Assembly (NCBI GenBank): GCA_030340625.1
Contig: JAOPHQ010004267.1
Span: forward strand, 1 to 64,000
Source: Merluccius polli
Lineage: Eukaryota > Chordata > Actinopteri > Gadiformes > Merlucciidae
Reading direction: 5' to 3'
Length of the DNA: 64,000 nucleotides
Every line of letters begins with the position of its first letter. Positions within the stretch are counted from its first letter, which is position 1. Under the pieces are notes generated by a model. That model was not told where the DNA came from. It made no database searches and was given only the letters and a program-made list of their open reading frames with translations. Shown one piece after another: positions 14,178 to 62,833 of the stretch. Both the position numbers and the translations under genes were made by a program.

Positions 14178-14447
14178 CAGTGTTTCTCAACTGGTCTCGC
14201 CTCAGGACCCACGTGTGTCATTAGTCATCATGTCACAACACAAAAATAAAAAACTTATTTACCAATGTTGCAGTAATCAACAATGACTTTATGTACTGTT
14301 AAAAGCATTGAGTGAACAAAAAGCTGCAACAATTTAGGATAAACTCAATACAATGGCAAGACATTGAAACATGAGTTAATCCATGGGCTTCTTTCTAAAG
14401 ATTAAGGTTTGGCATATGCTCTGCAACCCACCAATTGAGAATCACTG
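14178..14447. mobile_element. hAT-like miniature element
   Basis: Termini cagtgtttctcaactggt and accaattgagaatcactg are inverted repeats matching at 15 of 18 positions. The interior of about 230 bp is non-coding. The 8-bp flanks no longer match. Confidence 0.6.
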
Positions 14448-14454
14448 ATTCCTG

Positions 14455-14456
<2 letters not shown>

Positions 14457-14526
<70 letters not shown>

Positions 14527-14648
14527 GTGCGTGTGTGCGTGTGTTAGTCACCACTAGAACAGGGAACTGGACTGAGTTGAGGAGTAGAAATATTGATTTT
14601 AACTCTCTGGGAGTTTTGGCTTATCAGGCCCATGCTGGGGGGGGGGGC

Positions 14649-14689
<41 letters not shown>

Positions 14690-14691
14690 AC

Positions 14692-14727
<36 letters not shown>

Positions 14728-14804
14728 CATGATAACTATAGCCCAGACATATTGATTACCTGGCTTGAGCAAACGCAAGGACACCTGCTATCCAACACCA
14801 ACCA

Positions 14805-14856
<52 letters not shown>
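14457..14856. repeat. three dinucleotide arrays (GT, CA, GT)
   Basis: (GT)n at 14457-14545, (CA)n at 14651-14726 after a poly-G run, and (GT)n at 14805-14856. Confidence 0.95.
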
Positions 14857-14858
<2 letters not shown>

Positions 14859-15220
14859 ACTTGGGTAGCTTTTTGCTGCTCCCTACTGAGACAAATTAAA
14901 AACTTTTCTGAACAAAAAGAAGGAAAAAACTGATATGAATGAATAAGTATAATGCTAAACTGGGATGCTAAACCGAGATAGCAGCACAAAATGAGCACCG
15001 TCGGATAATGATGACTCGGAAATGTTCAGACATCACCAAAAGGACGTTGAGTACATCTCTAACAGGCTTTTGCTTGCAGTTCATGTATTTTTGTAAGCCT
15101 CGCTTGTTTAAAAGAAGAATGAATAATTTCCTTGTATGTCCCTACGTTGCGGCTGCGCTCCACGCGTCCCCCTGTGGTCTCATTATCACATTGTCAGGAT
15201 GAGACGTGGTAGCACTATAA

Positions 15221-15287
15221 CACACACACACACATCCAGAGGATTCACACACACACACACACACACGCACACATGAACCCCCAGACG

Positions 15288-15326
<39 letters not shown>

Positions 15327-15560
15327 TCCAGAGGATTCACACACACACACACACACACACGCACACATGAACCCCCAGACGATTCACACACACACACGCA
15401 GACAATTTCCCCCTCTCACACCCACACACCCAGACGATTTCTAACTCAAACATACACACACACGCTCACGCACACACTCACACACGCACACACACAATGT
15501 CTCTCTCTCTCTGTCTCTCTGTCTCTCTCTCTCTCTCTCACACACAATTCTCTCACACAT
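15221..15560. repeat. compound CA minisatellite
   Basis: A unit of about 90 bp is present twice (from about 15236 and 15328): ccagaggattcacac, a CA run, gcacacatgaacccccagac and gattcacac. Shorter variants and a CT tract follow. Confidence 0.85.
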
Positions 15561-15921
15561 AGGCCAACACACTGAACCGTGCAACACTAATGACTTGTGT
15601 GTTGTGTGTGCACGCTACAGATGTGGACGAGGGGCGCAACACATGCTAACATATGGACACGCGAAGGAGAGAAAAATGTTCAACAGTCTCTGGCATGTAG
15701 ATGAGGGTTTCATAATTACCAGGGCAACAGGCTAGCCAGGGTCAGCCCTCATCATCTCATCACTAATTAAAATGTAGCTGGCGCAGCTCTTCTCAACGAT
15801 TAGAACCGTGCAATAACCAGGGACGCAATGCAGCTCATCATCATGAGATGGGTGTGTGTGTGGTTTGGTGTAAAAGTTGAAAAATAAAGACATAGAAGAA
15901 TGTGTATACCCCTGAAGCTAT

Positions 15922-16028
<107 letters not shown>

Positions 16029-16281
16029 AGGGAGAGGGGCTGGGGCTGTTTCCTTTTTTTTTTTACTGACATTTAATCTGTAAAATATAAAAGTAAAAGC
16101 CATTTGTTGAATATTTAGCTCCCCTGTTACCCTAAATCATTAATTTCATCATTTACTTGTACCTTAATTTTAGCTTTGGATGGTTAATGGTGCATACTTG
16201 CTCTTTTCCCAGCAACAGTTAGCAACAAGATGAAGAGCGACAGAAAGAGGCACAGAAGGAGAGAAACATAAGGCTTTTTGT

Positions 16282-16283
<2 letters not shown>

Positions 16284-16343
<60 letters not shown>
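16284..16343. repeat. (TA)n, about 60 bp
   Basis: Pure TA array. Confidence 0.95.
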
Positions 16344-16346
<3 letters not shown>

Positions 16347-16864
16347 AAGCAGTAGCACTGAGGAAAAACAAAACAAAGTTGACGGTGCCCAATATGACAG
16401 CTTAGATAAATAAATGAGACGCCAGAACAAGGAAGAAAGCAACGAGGGAGAAAGAAACAATGAAAACTGAAAGCCCCTCCCTACCGCTCTGTCTGTCCTT
16501 CAGTCGGTCCCTTCCCATCTTTATAAGTCCCATTACAAGCAAGTCAGCTCTCAGAGGCCTGATGGTGCATTGGTGGTAATAATACTAATACTAATACTAA
16601 TAATAATAATAATAATAATAATTGTATTTGAGGGCGCCTTTCAAGACACCAAATGTCACCTCACAGTGCATAAAAGGACATACTCAGACTAGTAAAACAG
16701 AGACACCAGCAAAAAACAAGAGACATATGGAGGGCAGACACGTGTGAGGGGTTATATGTGTGTGTGCATGTGTGTGTACGTACATGTGTGCACAACCCAG
16801 TCTCACGCCAACGTGTGTGTGTGAATGGGGAAAGACGTAATGGTGTGAGAGTGAAAATGGTAAA

Positions 16865-17097
16865 CGGGGTGCATTTACATATTGCTTTTTCAGACCTGTG
16901 GCCACTCAAAGCGCTTCACAATTATTGCCTCACATCCCCCCATTCATACACACATTCATACACACAGGGCCGAATTAAGAAGGCCTGGGGCCCCTAGGCT
17001 GCTGGACGATGTAGGCCCCCCCCCTCCACCTTGAAGGACCGAACGCCCAAAAAAAGTTGTTGAGCGGGGGTGGGGGGGGGCGGAGATTTTTGTTGAG

Positions 17098-17129
<32 letters not shown>

Positions 17130-17430
17130 GCTAGCAGAGAGGGGGGCCCCCTGGCAGGTGGGGCCCCTAGGCTGCAGCCATATCTAGCCTGTGTGTTAGT
17201 CCGGCCCTGCATACACACATTCATACACCGACGGCGGTGTCAGCCATGCGAGGCCAGCCAGCCAGCCAGCTCGTCTGGAGCAGTTAGTGTTAGGGTTGTC
17301 TTGCTCAGGTACACCTCAGGGACACCAGGGATTGAACCAGCGACCTTTGGCAGAGTAGCGGCCGGCCGTCTCTGTGTCGACGCCACGACGACGCCCCATC
17401 GCAGGGCCGTGCGGGGGCGTTGCGAGGTGC
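16865..17430. repeat. common fish dispersed repeat split by an insertion
   Basis: Words such as ccactcaaagcgcttcacaa, cattcatacacacattcat, gcggtgtcagccatg and attgaaccagcgacctt follow the order of a widespread teleost repeat. The unit is interrupted at 16965-17209 by a miniature element. Confidence 0.55.
16965..17209. mobile_element. hAT-type miniature element with 8-bp target duplication
   Basis: Ends cagggccg...cggccctg are imperfect inverted repeats. Both flanks read catacaca (16957-16964 and 17210-17217), an 8-bp target duplication as hAT elements make. The interior carries a second inverted gggcccctaggctg motif and a 31-base poly-G run. Confidence 0.8.
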
Positions 17431-17585
17431 AGTGGCTCAAGCCGGGAAGGAGGACAACACTTCTGTGGCCGCCCCCATCGCACACTCCCTGTAAACACCA
17501 CTGTAACTAGTTCCCTCTGCCACCAGTATCACCCATGCTGTCTGTGTGAGACACACACACTGCAGGACTCCCCCCCACACACATA

Positions 17586-17586
<1 letters not shown>

Positions 17587-17645
<59 letters not shown>

Positions 17646-17720
17646 GCAGGACTCTATATGCCTGCTCCATTTCCTCTCACACACACACACACACACACAT
17701 ACACATACACACGTACGCAC
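17587..17720. repeat. (CA)n arrays
   Basis: CA at 17587-17643 and 17680-17720, with more at 17876-17906. Confidence 0.9.
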
Positions 17721-17875
17721 GCACACACACCCTGTTCTTCCTTTTGCTGTCATGCGCACACATGACACACGCACAGACAGACACACATCGCATTGCAGCC
17801 AGCGAGGGCTGGGGGGGGGGGGGGGATTACAGGCAGCAGAGTCGCATTTCCTCTTGTGATGTATTTATTGAGCCA

Positions 17876-17906
<31 letters not shown>

Positions 17907-20310
17907 TGCGTGTACACAGGTACACGCACAGACGAGCAGAAACACAGAGAAAAATAAAAAGAATAATAACGAGAGAAATAAAGGTTTGAAAGAGTTGAGA
18001 GAGGAAAAACAGAAGAACAGCCCGGCAAAAAATATGTAGCGTCAAGCGAGCCCTTCAGAAGTGGATTCCCACACGGTTGGCTCAGTGGAGGAAGCCGTGT
18101 ACTGCAGCATTAGGTCCTGTTGATGTTTTTATTTACCTTTATTTATAAATCAACTTTAGACAAGCACTGCTGTAGCACAGGTCCAGTACACGTGAATTCA
18201 TTTTATGATTACTATACGTTTAATAGTTTAATTGCTGGCTGTAGGCCAGAAACATATTGGTAATTGTTCGTTATTGTTGTCACAACTCCTTTTCGCAGAT
18301 CAAAGTACAAAAATATATTGACATTGAAGTTGAAGATTCAGTGACACGTAGATTTGCAGTTCAGAGCGGCCAGACTCTCAAGACGGGAGAGCTAGACTGC
18401 ACCATGCAGTCCTACACGAGGTTCATTTATACTGGGAGACATGTGAACGTTATACAGTGGTGATCTATGTCAGACCTAAGACATGTATTTCACTGAGCCT
18501 TCTCTAATGCAGCGTTACTGCAGGGCACCGTGTGGTTTTATTCTTGTTATACACACATTTACAAAAATAGAAAAAATAATTGAAAATATATTATCAATAT
18601 TGTTCAGTAAATATAGTATCATGGCTTGTTATTATTTAAAAAATAGTGTCCCTTTGCGCATGCCATTATGTTTTATGTTCATTTGTGTTTGTTAAATAAA
18701 CACACTGGGTGTTTTCTTTCCACTGTTTCCCACTGGCCATGGTCTTCCTGCAGTACTAACTCTTTGCTCTGCCACTGCATGTGTATTTATCTATTCTTTA
18801 CCGTTTGCATATGAGGTGGTCCGCGAAAGATTTTCATGACTATTTAGTGGTACACCTCAAGGCAGAGGTTGGGAACCGCTGCTCTAATGTATACTGCGTG
18901 ACAATACCTAACCATAACAATACATAACAATACCTAACCATGACAATAACATAATACTACCCAACCATAACAAGGACACCATTTACTTTACTCAGTCACA
19001 TGCTGACATCCTATACCATAACACACAGAGAAATTAATGTTTTGCCTGAAGAATGCACAGACTCACTAAATGAAAAGTATAAACAGCTATCATTATTAGA
19101 ATAGTATGAGTATATTAGAATATACTGTTCTCCTGTATAAAACCACCTATCAGCAATGTTTTTTTTGATCCAGCAAATGTTTGTGACGTGGACATGTGTA
19201 ATGTAATAAATCCTAAATAAACTTTGTTTATCATGCGTTCATTTGAAGACGTCAATCTAGAGATGTGATTGAAAGACAGCGTGGGTCCTCTTCCGGAACA
19301 AAACATTGAAGATGGATGTGCTCTGTATGGTTTCTTAGTGAAGGACACCCTCTCCGTGGAGAGTTTCAAGTTCTGCCCTGAAGACGGCATTTCCCCTGTC
19401 CAAACGCAATGTTTACAAAATGTCATTTGTACCAAATGCAATTGCTCTGTTAAACGATGAATTGCTGCAATCCAACAAAAAAACTAAAATGTATTTGTTT
19501 TATGCGATGCGTGTCTGTGTGCATGTAATGCAGGGGTGACATTCCTGGGGGGGACCGGGGGACGTGTCCCTACCAATGTTCAAAAAGAGCCAATTATATT
19601 TCGACCTGACTTTGCGGATGAGGTTGACCGACAGATTCTTTTACAATGTAATGTTTAACTGCATCTCTACGTGGCTTAAGCCCCACTCCCAGACATTGTG
19701 GTTGGCTCAAAGTTAGGGTTTAATGTAATTGGAAGACCCCACACTCCCGACACGATTTGCACCCCCAGTATGTGACTCACTATTTCGGCCCTTGATGTAA
19801 TGTACTGTTTTAATGTCTCTGACTTAAGGCCAAAAGCTAATTTCCAGCCCTGGCTAGACATTAAAGTCAAATTATTTTCTATTCCATCCCATTCATACTT
19901 GCAGTGCATAAAAATAATGCAACAAAAAAAAATCTCTTCCCAAAAAGAAAAAGACACAAAAATATGAAGTTTAGACACCATATGGTCGAGTATCTTTGTT
20001 TAATGCCAACAGTGTGTGTGAGGATGATATGGGTTGCTAATTAGCCTCGGCTAGAAATCCTACAAGCAAAACATCTGTGTCATGATATTGTGACCCCGGC
20101 TCGTACAATGTGTTTTTATATTGTCCTTGACTAATAAGCTAATAAATAAAACATTGTGTTAAATAGTTTGAAGCATTGGGTTGCTGAGCTGCATGGGCTC
20201 TACCTTGATGTGAACATGGGAGATACGGGCGGCTACAGCGTCTAGTCACTCCTTACACTCAACTTGTATGAGAGGTAGAGCTTTACTGATATTTTGACTT
20301 AAACAGGTTG

Positions 20311-20427
20311 GTGACCACTGGTTCTATTGGGAGCAGATGAGTGACCACTGGTCTAGTGGGAGCAGATGAGTGACCACTGGTCTATTGGGAGCAGGTGAGT
20401 GACCACTGGTTCTAGTGGGAGCAGATG
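20311..20427 (+). repeat. four tandem copies of a 29-30 bp unit
   Basis: Unit gtgaccactggt followed by t/ctattggg or ctagtggg and agcagatga. The four copies differ at a few positions. Confidence 0.9.
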
Positions 20428-20825
20428 GTGCTCATTAGGAAGGATAGCTCATTGGCTGCGGCAAGAAATTCAGACACACACACACACAAGGAATTTCATC
20501 AGCCACCTCTCACAAATCTACATGCATTATTCAGGTGCACTTATTAGCTTCATTCATTCATGCATTCAACCATGTGCATAAGCACACAGGCGCACACACA
20601 CGTACAGCCACACCCAGACACGACACACGGTCCCGCACGCATGCAGGCACGCAACATACGTGACCCATACGTTCTCCCGTTCTTTCCCTCCCTCACCACA
20701 GACGCTCTTCCTCTCTCTCTCTCATACTATATCTAGACCCAGAACCAACACACGCATGCATGCAGGCATGCAACACGGACCCTCACTTTTCTTCTCCTGC
20801 TCACTCACACACACGCACGCAAGCA

Positions 20826-20977
<152 letters not shown>

Positions 20978-22036
20978 GTCAGATTAATGTGACTCAAAAT
21001 GGTGAGGGCTTGGAAAAAGAGGAAGAGGGGACAAGTGGGGGGGGGGGGGGGGGGGGGGGGACAATTCATCCAGGGAGAAATGTAATCAAACTATATTGTG
21101 GCCGCTGGTCCGGACTACGCTGAAGTCGCTCAGACATATTCTCTTCAAGTAAGAGTAACGTCTTTTCATTAAGTTATCAAGTCAGTGCTGTTGGCGCCTG
21201 CCGTGTCCCGGTGGGGTGATTAATGATGGCAGAGGCACGGCAGTCTGCTGGAGGAACAGCAACAGCCACGCCTGAGTCTCACCGACGGACCTGAGGGACC
21301 GCCGGCGCCGGCAGCCTGGTGCTGCCGGTGCGCCCGCTATCCTTGTGACTTCGCCGGTCCAGAGACACCGCGCCGGCTATGTTTTACACTGCCATTGTTT
21401 TGTGGTTATTGTTATTGAATACGTCTGCGATTGGGGGGGGGGGGGGGGGGGGGGGGGATCTGAGTTCCCACGCTTATTTTTTAAATTTTGATGTCTGTAT
21501 TTCAGTGGTATAATAAATAAACAAGCTTACTTTACTGTGTCTGCTAGGACATCGTACACTTGTTCTGAAAGTTACAAGTTGGAATCGCACTAAAAATTGT
21601 AAACACACAGTGTCTCTGACCTATTTTCACCTTAAAACTCCTGAAATATACATTTTTAAATGTACATAAAACTATACAATTCTGACCATGGTTCTGAATT
21701 CCCATTACATTTCAAAACGCCTATTTTCAATACGTTTTCCAGGGTTTTCATGACTGCGGGAACCCAGGAAGATAGCATTAAGCGTGGCTTTAAGCGAGAA
21801 CAAATCTGTACACCGTGCTCCCCAGTCTCCCCACACCTCACCCCACGTTGTACTAACTGGTGTGTTTTTGGACTGAATCCTCCGGGGACGGAACGTGGTG
21901 CTGGGGGGGGTTCATGCAGCTCAGCATAGCGTAGCTCAGCATAGCGTAGCGTAGCATAGCGCTAGGTTCCTAACTAGCCAACTAGCCAAGCAGCCGTGTT
22001 CATTGGCAGGTGGCGGGTGTTGTTGGGGGCGGGGCT

Positions 22037-58669
<36,633 letters not shown>

Positions 58670-58870
58670 CTTAACGTGGGCTGACTCAATGTGCTCCCAG
58701 CCGCTGTAACGACCCGGCGACGACGACACAAATGCCCTGTGTCACGATGACACAGGGCAAAAAACACACACAGGGCTTTGCCTGCCTGCTAACTCCAGAA
58801 AATGACCCCAGCTTGAACTGCAGTTCAGTGATCCGGCCACGCGATGCCGCTGTGGCTGGATCACTGTGTG
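58670..58870 (-). promoter_or_regulatory. likely spata20 5' flank with two hairpins
   Basis: CpG-containing sequence immediately upstream of the spata20 ATG. It contains an exact 12-bp inverted repeat (58733-58744 and 58748-58759, loop cga) and a 15-bp inverted repeat with one mismatch (58826-58840 and 58852-58866). No TATA box was identified, and the transcription start cannot be placed. Confidence 0.4.
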
Positions 58871-59093
58871 TGTGTGTGTGTGTGTGTGTGTTATGACAGT
58901 TCATGAAAAACGATGCAGCAATGACCTTGCAAAAAAAATATTCACACACGCATGAATGAGACGTTTTTAAAAATATATTTACTTCTTTTTTTTTAGGGTG
59001 TGCATTTCGCTGTACATTTCACCGGTATACATCGTCCAGACTTTGGTACGCGTGCGTATAATTATTAGAAAGAGAAATAAAGTGGGCTTTGTC

Positions 59094-59794
59094 CAGGGCT
59101 GGACTGGGACGAAAAATTGGCCCTGGCATTTTGGCCCAGACTGGCCCACCACAATCGGTCACACACTGGGGTTTAAAGAAGTGATTGGGCCAGCCCATTG
59201 TCAATCAAGAGTAAAAAAACAATGGGCCGATCTACCTGTTTTATGGGTCGGTCAGAAAAACAAAACAAAAACACAGTTGTGTCGGCCCAAAATGCACGCC
59301 GGTGTTGTGCCAATGTAGGTATCCCCGACAGAAAGTGTTTCCCCTGGCCGCGGGAGCTGTTTTCTGGCTTCAATTACGTCTATTAAATCTACTTCACTCG
59401 AAATGTACTATAATAGACAGATGAAGCCTGACCATCAAATGATTTATTTTATGTGTACTTCACATACTACTCTATAACCTCTGGGATTATGAACAACTTT
59501 CTTCTCTTCTAGCCAAAGATATGGGGGGGGAAACACATTATTTCAGACTGTTTACCTGTCTGCCAGAATTTGTATCCCCCCCTCAAAATGGACAGATGAA
59601 GCCTGACCATCAAATCATTTATTTTATGTATACTTCACATACTACTCTATAACCTCTGGGATTATGAACAACTTTCTTCTCTTCTAGCCAAAGATATGGG
59701 GGGGGCCAGGGGAAACACTTTCTGTCGGGGATACCTACATTGGCACAACACCGGCCCACCATACCCGGTCTGCCAGATGGCCAGTCCAGCCCTG
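59094..59794. mobile_element. hAT-like element abutting the plcxd1 stop codon
   Basis: Ends cagggctggactgg and ccagtccagccctg are perfect 14-bp inverted repeats. Flanks gctttgtc (59086-59093) and gctgcgtc (59795-59802) match at 6 of 8 bases, fitting an 8-bp duplication. Inside are a perfect 51-bp inverted repeat (59299-59349, 59704-59754) and a direct repeat of about 114 bp (59416-59529, 59590-59703). No protein-coding frame is evident. Confidence 0.8.
59618..59623 (-). promoter_or_regulatory. candidate poly(A) signal AATAAA for plcxd1
   Basis: AATAAA on the minus strand about 180 nt after the plcxd1 stop, inside the hAT-like element. A second copy at 59443-59448 comes from the element's direct repeat. 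Use is inferred, not shown. Confidence 0.35.
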
Positions 59795-59802
59795 GCTGCG
59801 TC

Positions 59803-60047
59803 TCATCTATTCGACCACGACAGTTTGTCGTTGAGTTTGACGACGGTGGGGACAAAGTCGAGTCGGTTCACGAAGTCGGTGGCGATTATGTTGACGCGAG
59901 CATTCGGCGCCCCGGGATCCTGCTTCTTCACCCAGTCCAGCATCGTGGGCAGATCCTGTACGGTGGCGCTCTTCAAGGTCTTGAACATGTACGTCACAGC
60001 AGTGACGCCCTCCGGCAGGGTCAGGTTTAGGCCGCACACATAGAAAT
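59803..60047 (-). CDS. plcxd1: plcxd1 exon 6 (C-terminus, TGA stop)
   Basis: Completes a Tyr codon, then FYVCGLNLTLPEGVTAVTYM through VNIIATDFVNRLDFVPTVVK to LNDKLSWSNR, stop TGA at 59803-59805. Acceptor TTGTCAG|AT lies after a poly-C-rich tract. Confidence 0.93.
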
Positions 60048-62437
60048 CTGACAATCATGGGGGGGGGGGTGGGGGGAAGTTGTCAGACCAGAACAGAGCT
60101 TGAGACATGCTTTGATTACAACTTAACCAATAGCAAACACTGGAATAATCAAAGTTATGTGACAGCTATACCAAACACAATTAGTACCATATAGTACAAT
60201 ATATAATATGCAATATAAAATATACTATACTATATAATATAATGTCAAACTAAAATAACTGCCATAACCAGTGTGTTACTGGAAATGGAAAAATACTTAA
60301 ATCTAATTAAAAAATCCCATTCTCCAAACTGACTCTGAAGCTGCTGTTGTTGATGTTGTTCCTTGTATACTCATTTGTTTTATTCCTTTATGTGAACCTG
60401 GCTGCAAACTAAATGTTCCCCATTAGTGGGACAATGAGGTTTAAATTGAATTCAGTCCAATCGTATCCACAACAGCAGCAGTAATCTGGAAGCTTTCGTT
60501 CAGAGCAGTACGTACAGTTTGGAGGCCTTCGTGTTTGCAGCATCTCGTCCAGCACAGTGATCACTTCGGATGGCTCTATGGTGTTTCCATAGAAGTAAGG
60601 GATTTTCCTCCACATCCCGGGGTACTGATTTGCTGGAAAATCATAGGAGATGAGGACGTGTCTACCCGATTCCCAGCAGAATTGGAGGGTAGGATGGTCC
60701 TGTTGGTAGGAATCATTCATATTTACTTAAAGGGCCCCTATTTTACCACCAGGTGTGAATGTGATTGGCCGTTACAAGCCATCTCAAAATTGTGATGTCG
60801 CTAACCTCTAGTGACATCACAAGTAGGAGTGTCCACCCAGATTTATGATGACTAGATCGGTCTGCCAGCCTACCCGGTGGACTGCACCAACTGGTGGTTT
60901 ATCTCTCCATCATACATCTGGCTGGACACATCTGACACATTTGAATTCATCCTTTCTGTGCGACTCCCATTAGGCGAAGGTATTTAATACCTTGGACTCA
61001 AACACTCAACGACACATTTTACACTGTAATTTATACCGTTTTGTGAATGAGTTTGGCACCAAACAGTGTCGTGATGAAGTTGAGGAGATGGATGTGGATG
61101 GGCTCCTCCATCCCCTTGAAGTGGGACAGCGCCACGACTAGGATCTCCTTGGGATGACGCTCAGCCCAGTCGTTGAACATCCCGAGAACGGTCTGCCCAA
61201 ACAAAGTGCTGCTCAGTAAGGTGCTGTGATGTGTTCATATCACAGGGGCCATGTAAAGTGGTATTTCATCAGAGTTGGAATCCTGAACTGAATTAATTAT
61301 AGGCAACTTACATTTGCACTTGTTTTAATGATTTATTTAATTGTTGAAAAATCCCCAGACTCCATTTCACTTCATTTCATATCAGTCTGGGAACACCACA
61401 GAATAGTTTCTAAAGACATTATAATGAAGATGTTGAAATTTGAAATGCATTTTTTTTATCTTATTACAAAAGTGCAATTATACTACACACCTATTTAGCA
61501 AACCATGATGGATGGAACAAGAAGGTCATTGGTTTCACAGACGGAGAGATCGATGCAACCCTGTTTTCTACACATTTTATATTTAGAATCACCTTAACAT
61601 CCCTTACAAATGGTCACTTTTGTATGAACCAATAGAAGCACAGCTGGGATCGGCCACATATTGAGCTGAACCATCGACAGCGGGCAATCAAACTATCACC
61701 AAACAAATCACAAATTGAGATCAAACCAACATTCCTCACAATTTCTCTACTGTAAGACACACACACACCTCTGAGTGAATCTGACAAAAGACTCCTTGTT
61801 TCCACAGAAACCTCACCTCGACGTCACTGTGGGTGTATAGGCCGTGGTAAAAGTAGAGGCGAGTGGGGTTTGTGTCATTAAGTTTCCGTGCCACTCGCAG
61901 GTCGAAGTAGCGAACCCCGGCATCCAGTTGTTGAATAATGTTCATCTCCTGTATCGCAAACACACTTAGATTGATAACCTATTCAAATGATTTTTATTGC
62001 ATATATACTGCTCAGTGCTACTCATAACCCTACATTTCTTGTCACATTTGTATATTCATTTCATTCACCGTACCCTAAAGACTTTTTATTAAACATTATT
62101 ATTGCAAACGGTTGTAAGAACAGGGGTAGAAAGTGCACCTGTGCATTTACTGTAGCCTACTTGAGTAATTCCCACAAATTCCCAACATATAGGCCTGCTG
62201 TACTTTTTTTGCACTATTGAAAAGCAAATGTATGGAAAGTGGACAGTTAAAGTAGTTAAGTTAAAGTAGGTGATCTGACCTGAGTGGTAGCCCAATCGCG
62301 TATTATAGAACGCACACAGCACAAATTGCCCAGGTGTACCAGCGAGTCCGGCTCCACAATGGATGAGTCCATGTCCAAGTCATAACCCATTGAGTCATGG
62401 CTGCCTATGAATACGCACCACCATACGGCCATGATAG

Positions 62438-62468
<31 letters not shown>

Positions 62469-62755
62469 ATTCACCATTGCTGTATCACTTTTCACTCCTA
62501 AGTAGTAATAAAAGTTAGTAATAAGTAGTTATAAATAATTGTTAATAACCATCGTTAACTTGATCCAGGCATACTGTATGTCTCTGTTGCTTCTATAAGT
62601 GAGAGATAAGCTATACACACATACAGTATATACCGACAGTGGGTGCTGGGTTCAGGGCAGAACATGTTTTGAAGGTAGAACCCACTCTACAGTACAGCCC
62701 ATATACTGTGATACGTCTTCTCAAAAACAGTGGGAATGGATATATGTTTCTGATG

Positions 62756-62833
<78 letters not shown>

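Noticed and set aside
15221..15490. CRISPR-like array of repeats and spacers
   Set aside because: Eukaryotic context; the units are CA microsatellite with duplicated inserts, with no constant repeat or unique spacers.
18257..18463. A 68-residue frame (KYIDIEVEDSVTRRFAVQSG) after a plausible acceptor
   Set aside because: No partner exon, no recognised family and no upstream frame; more likely chance or an unnamed repeat.
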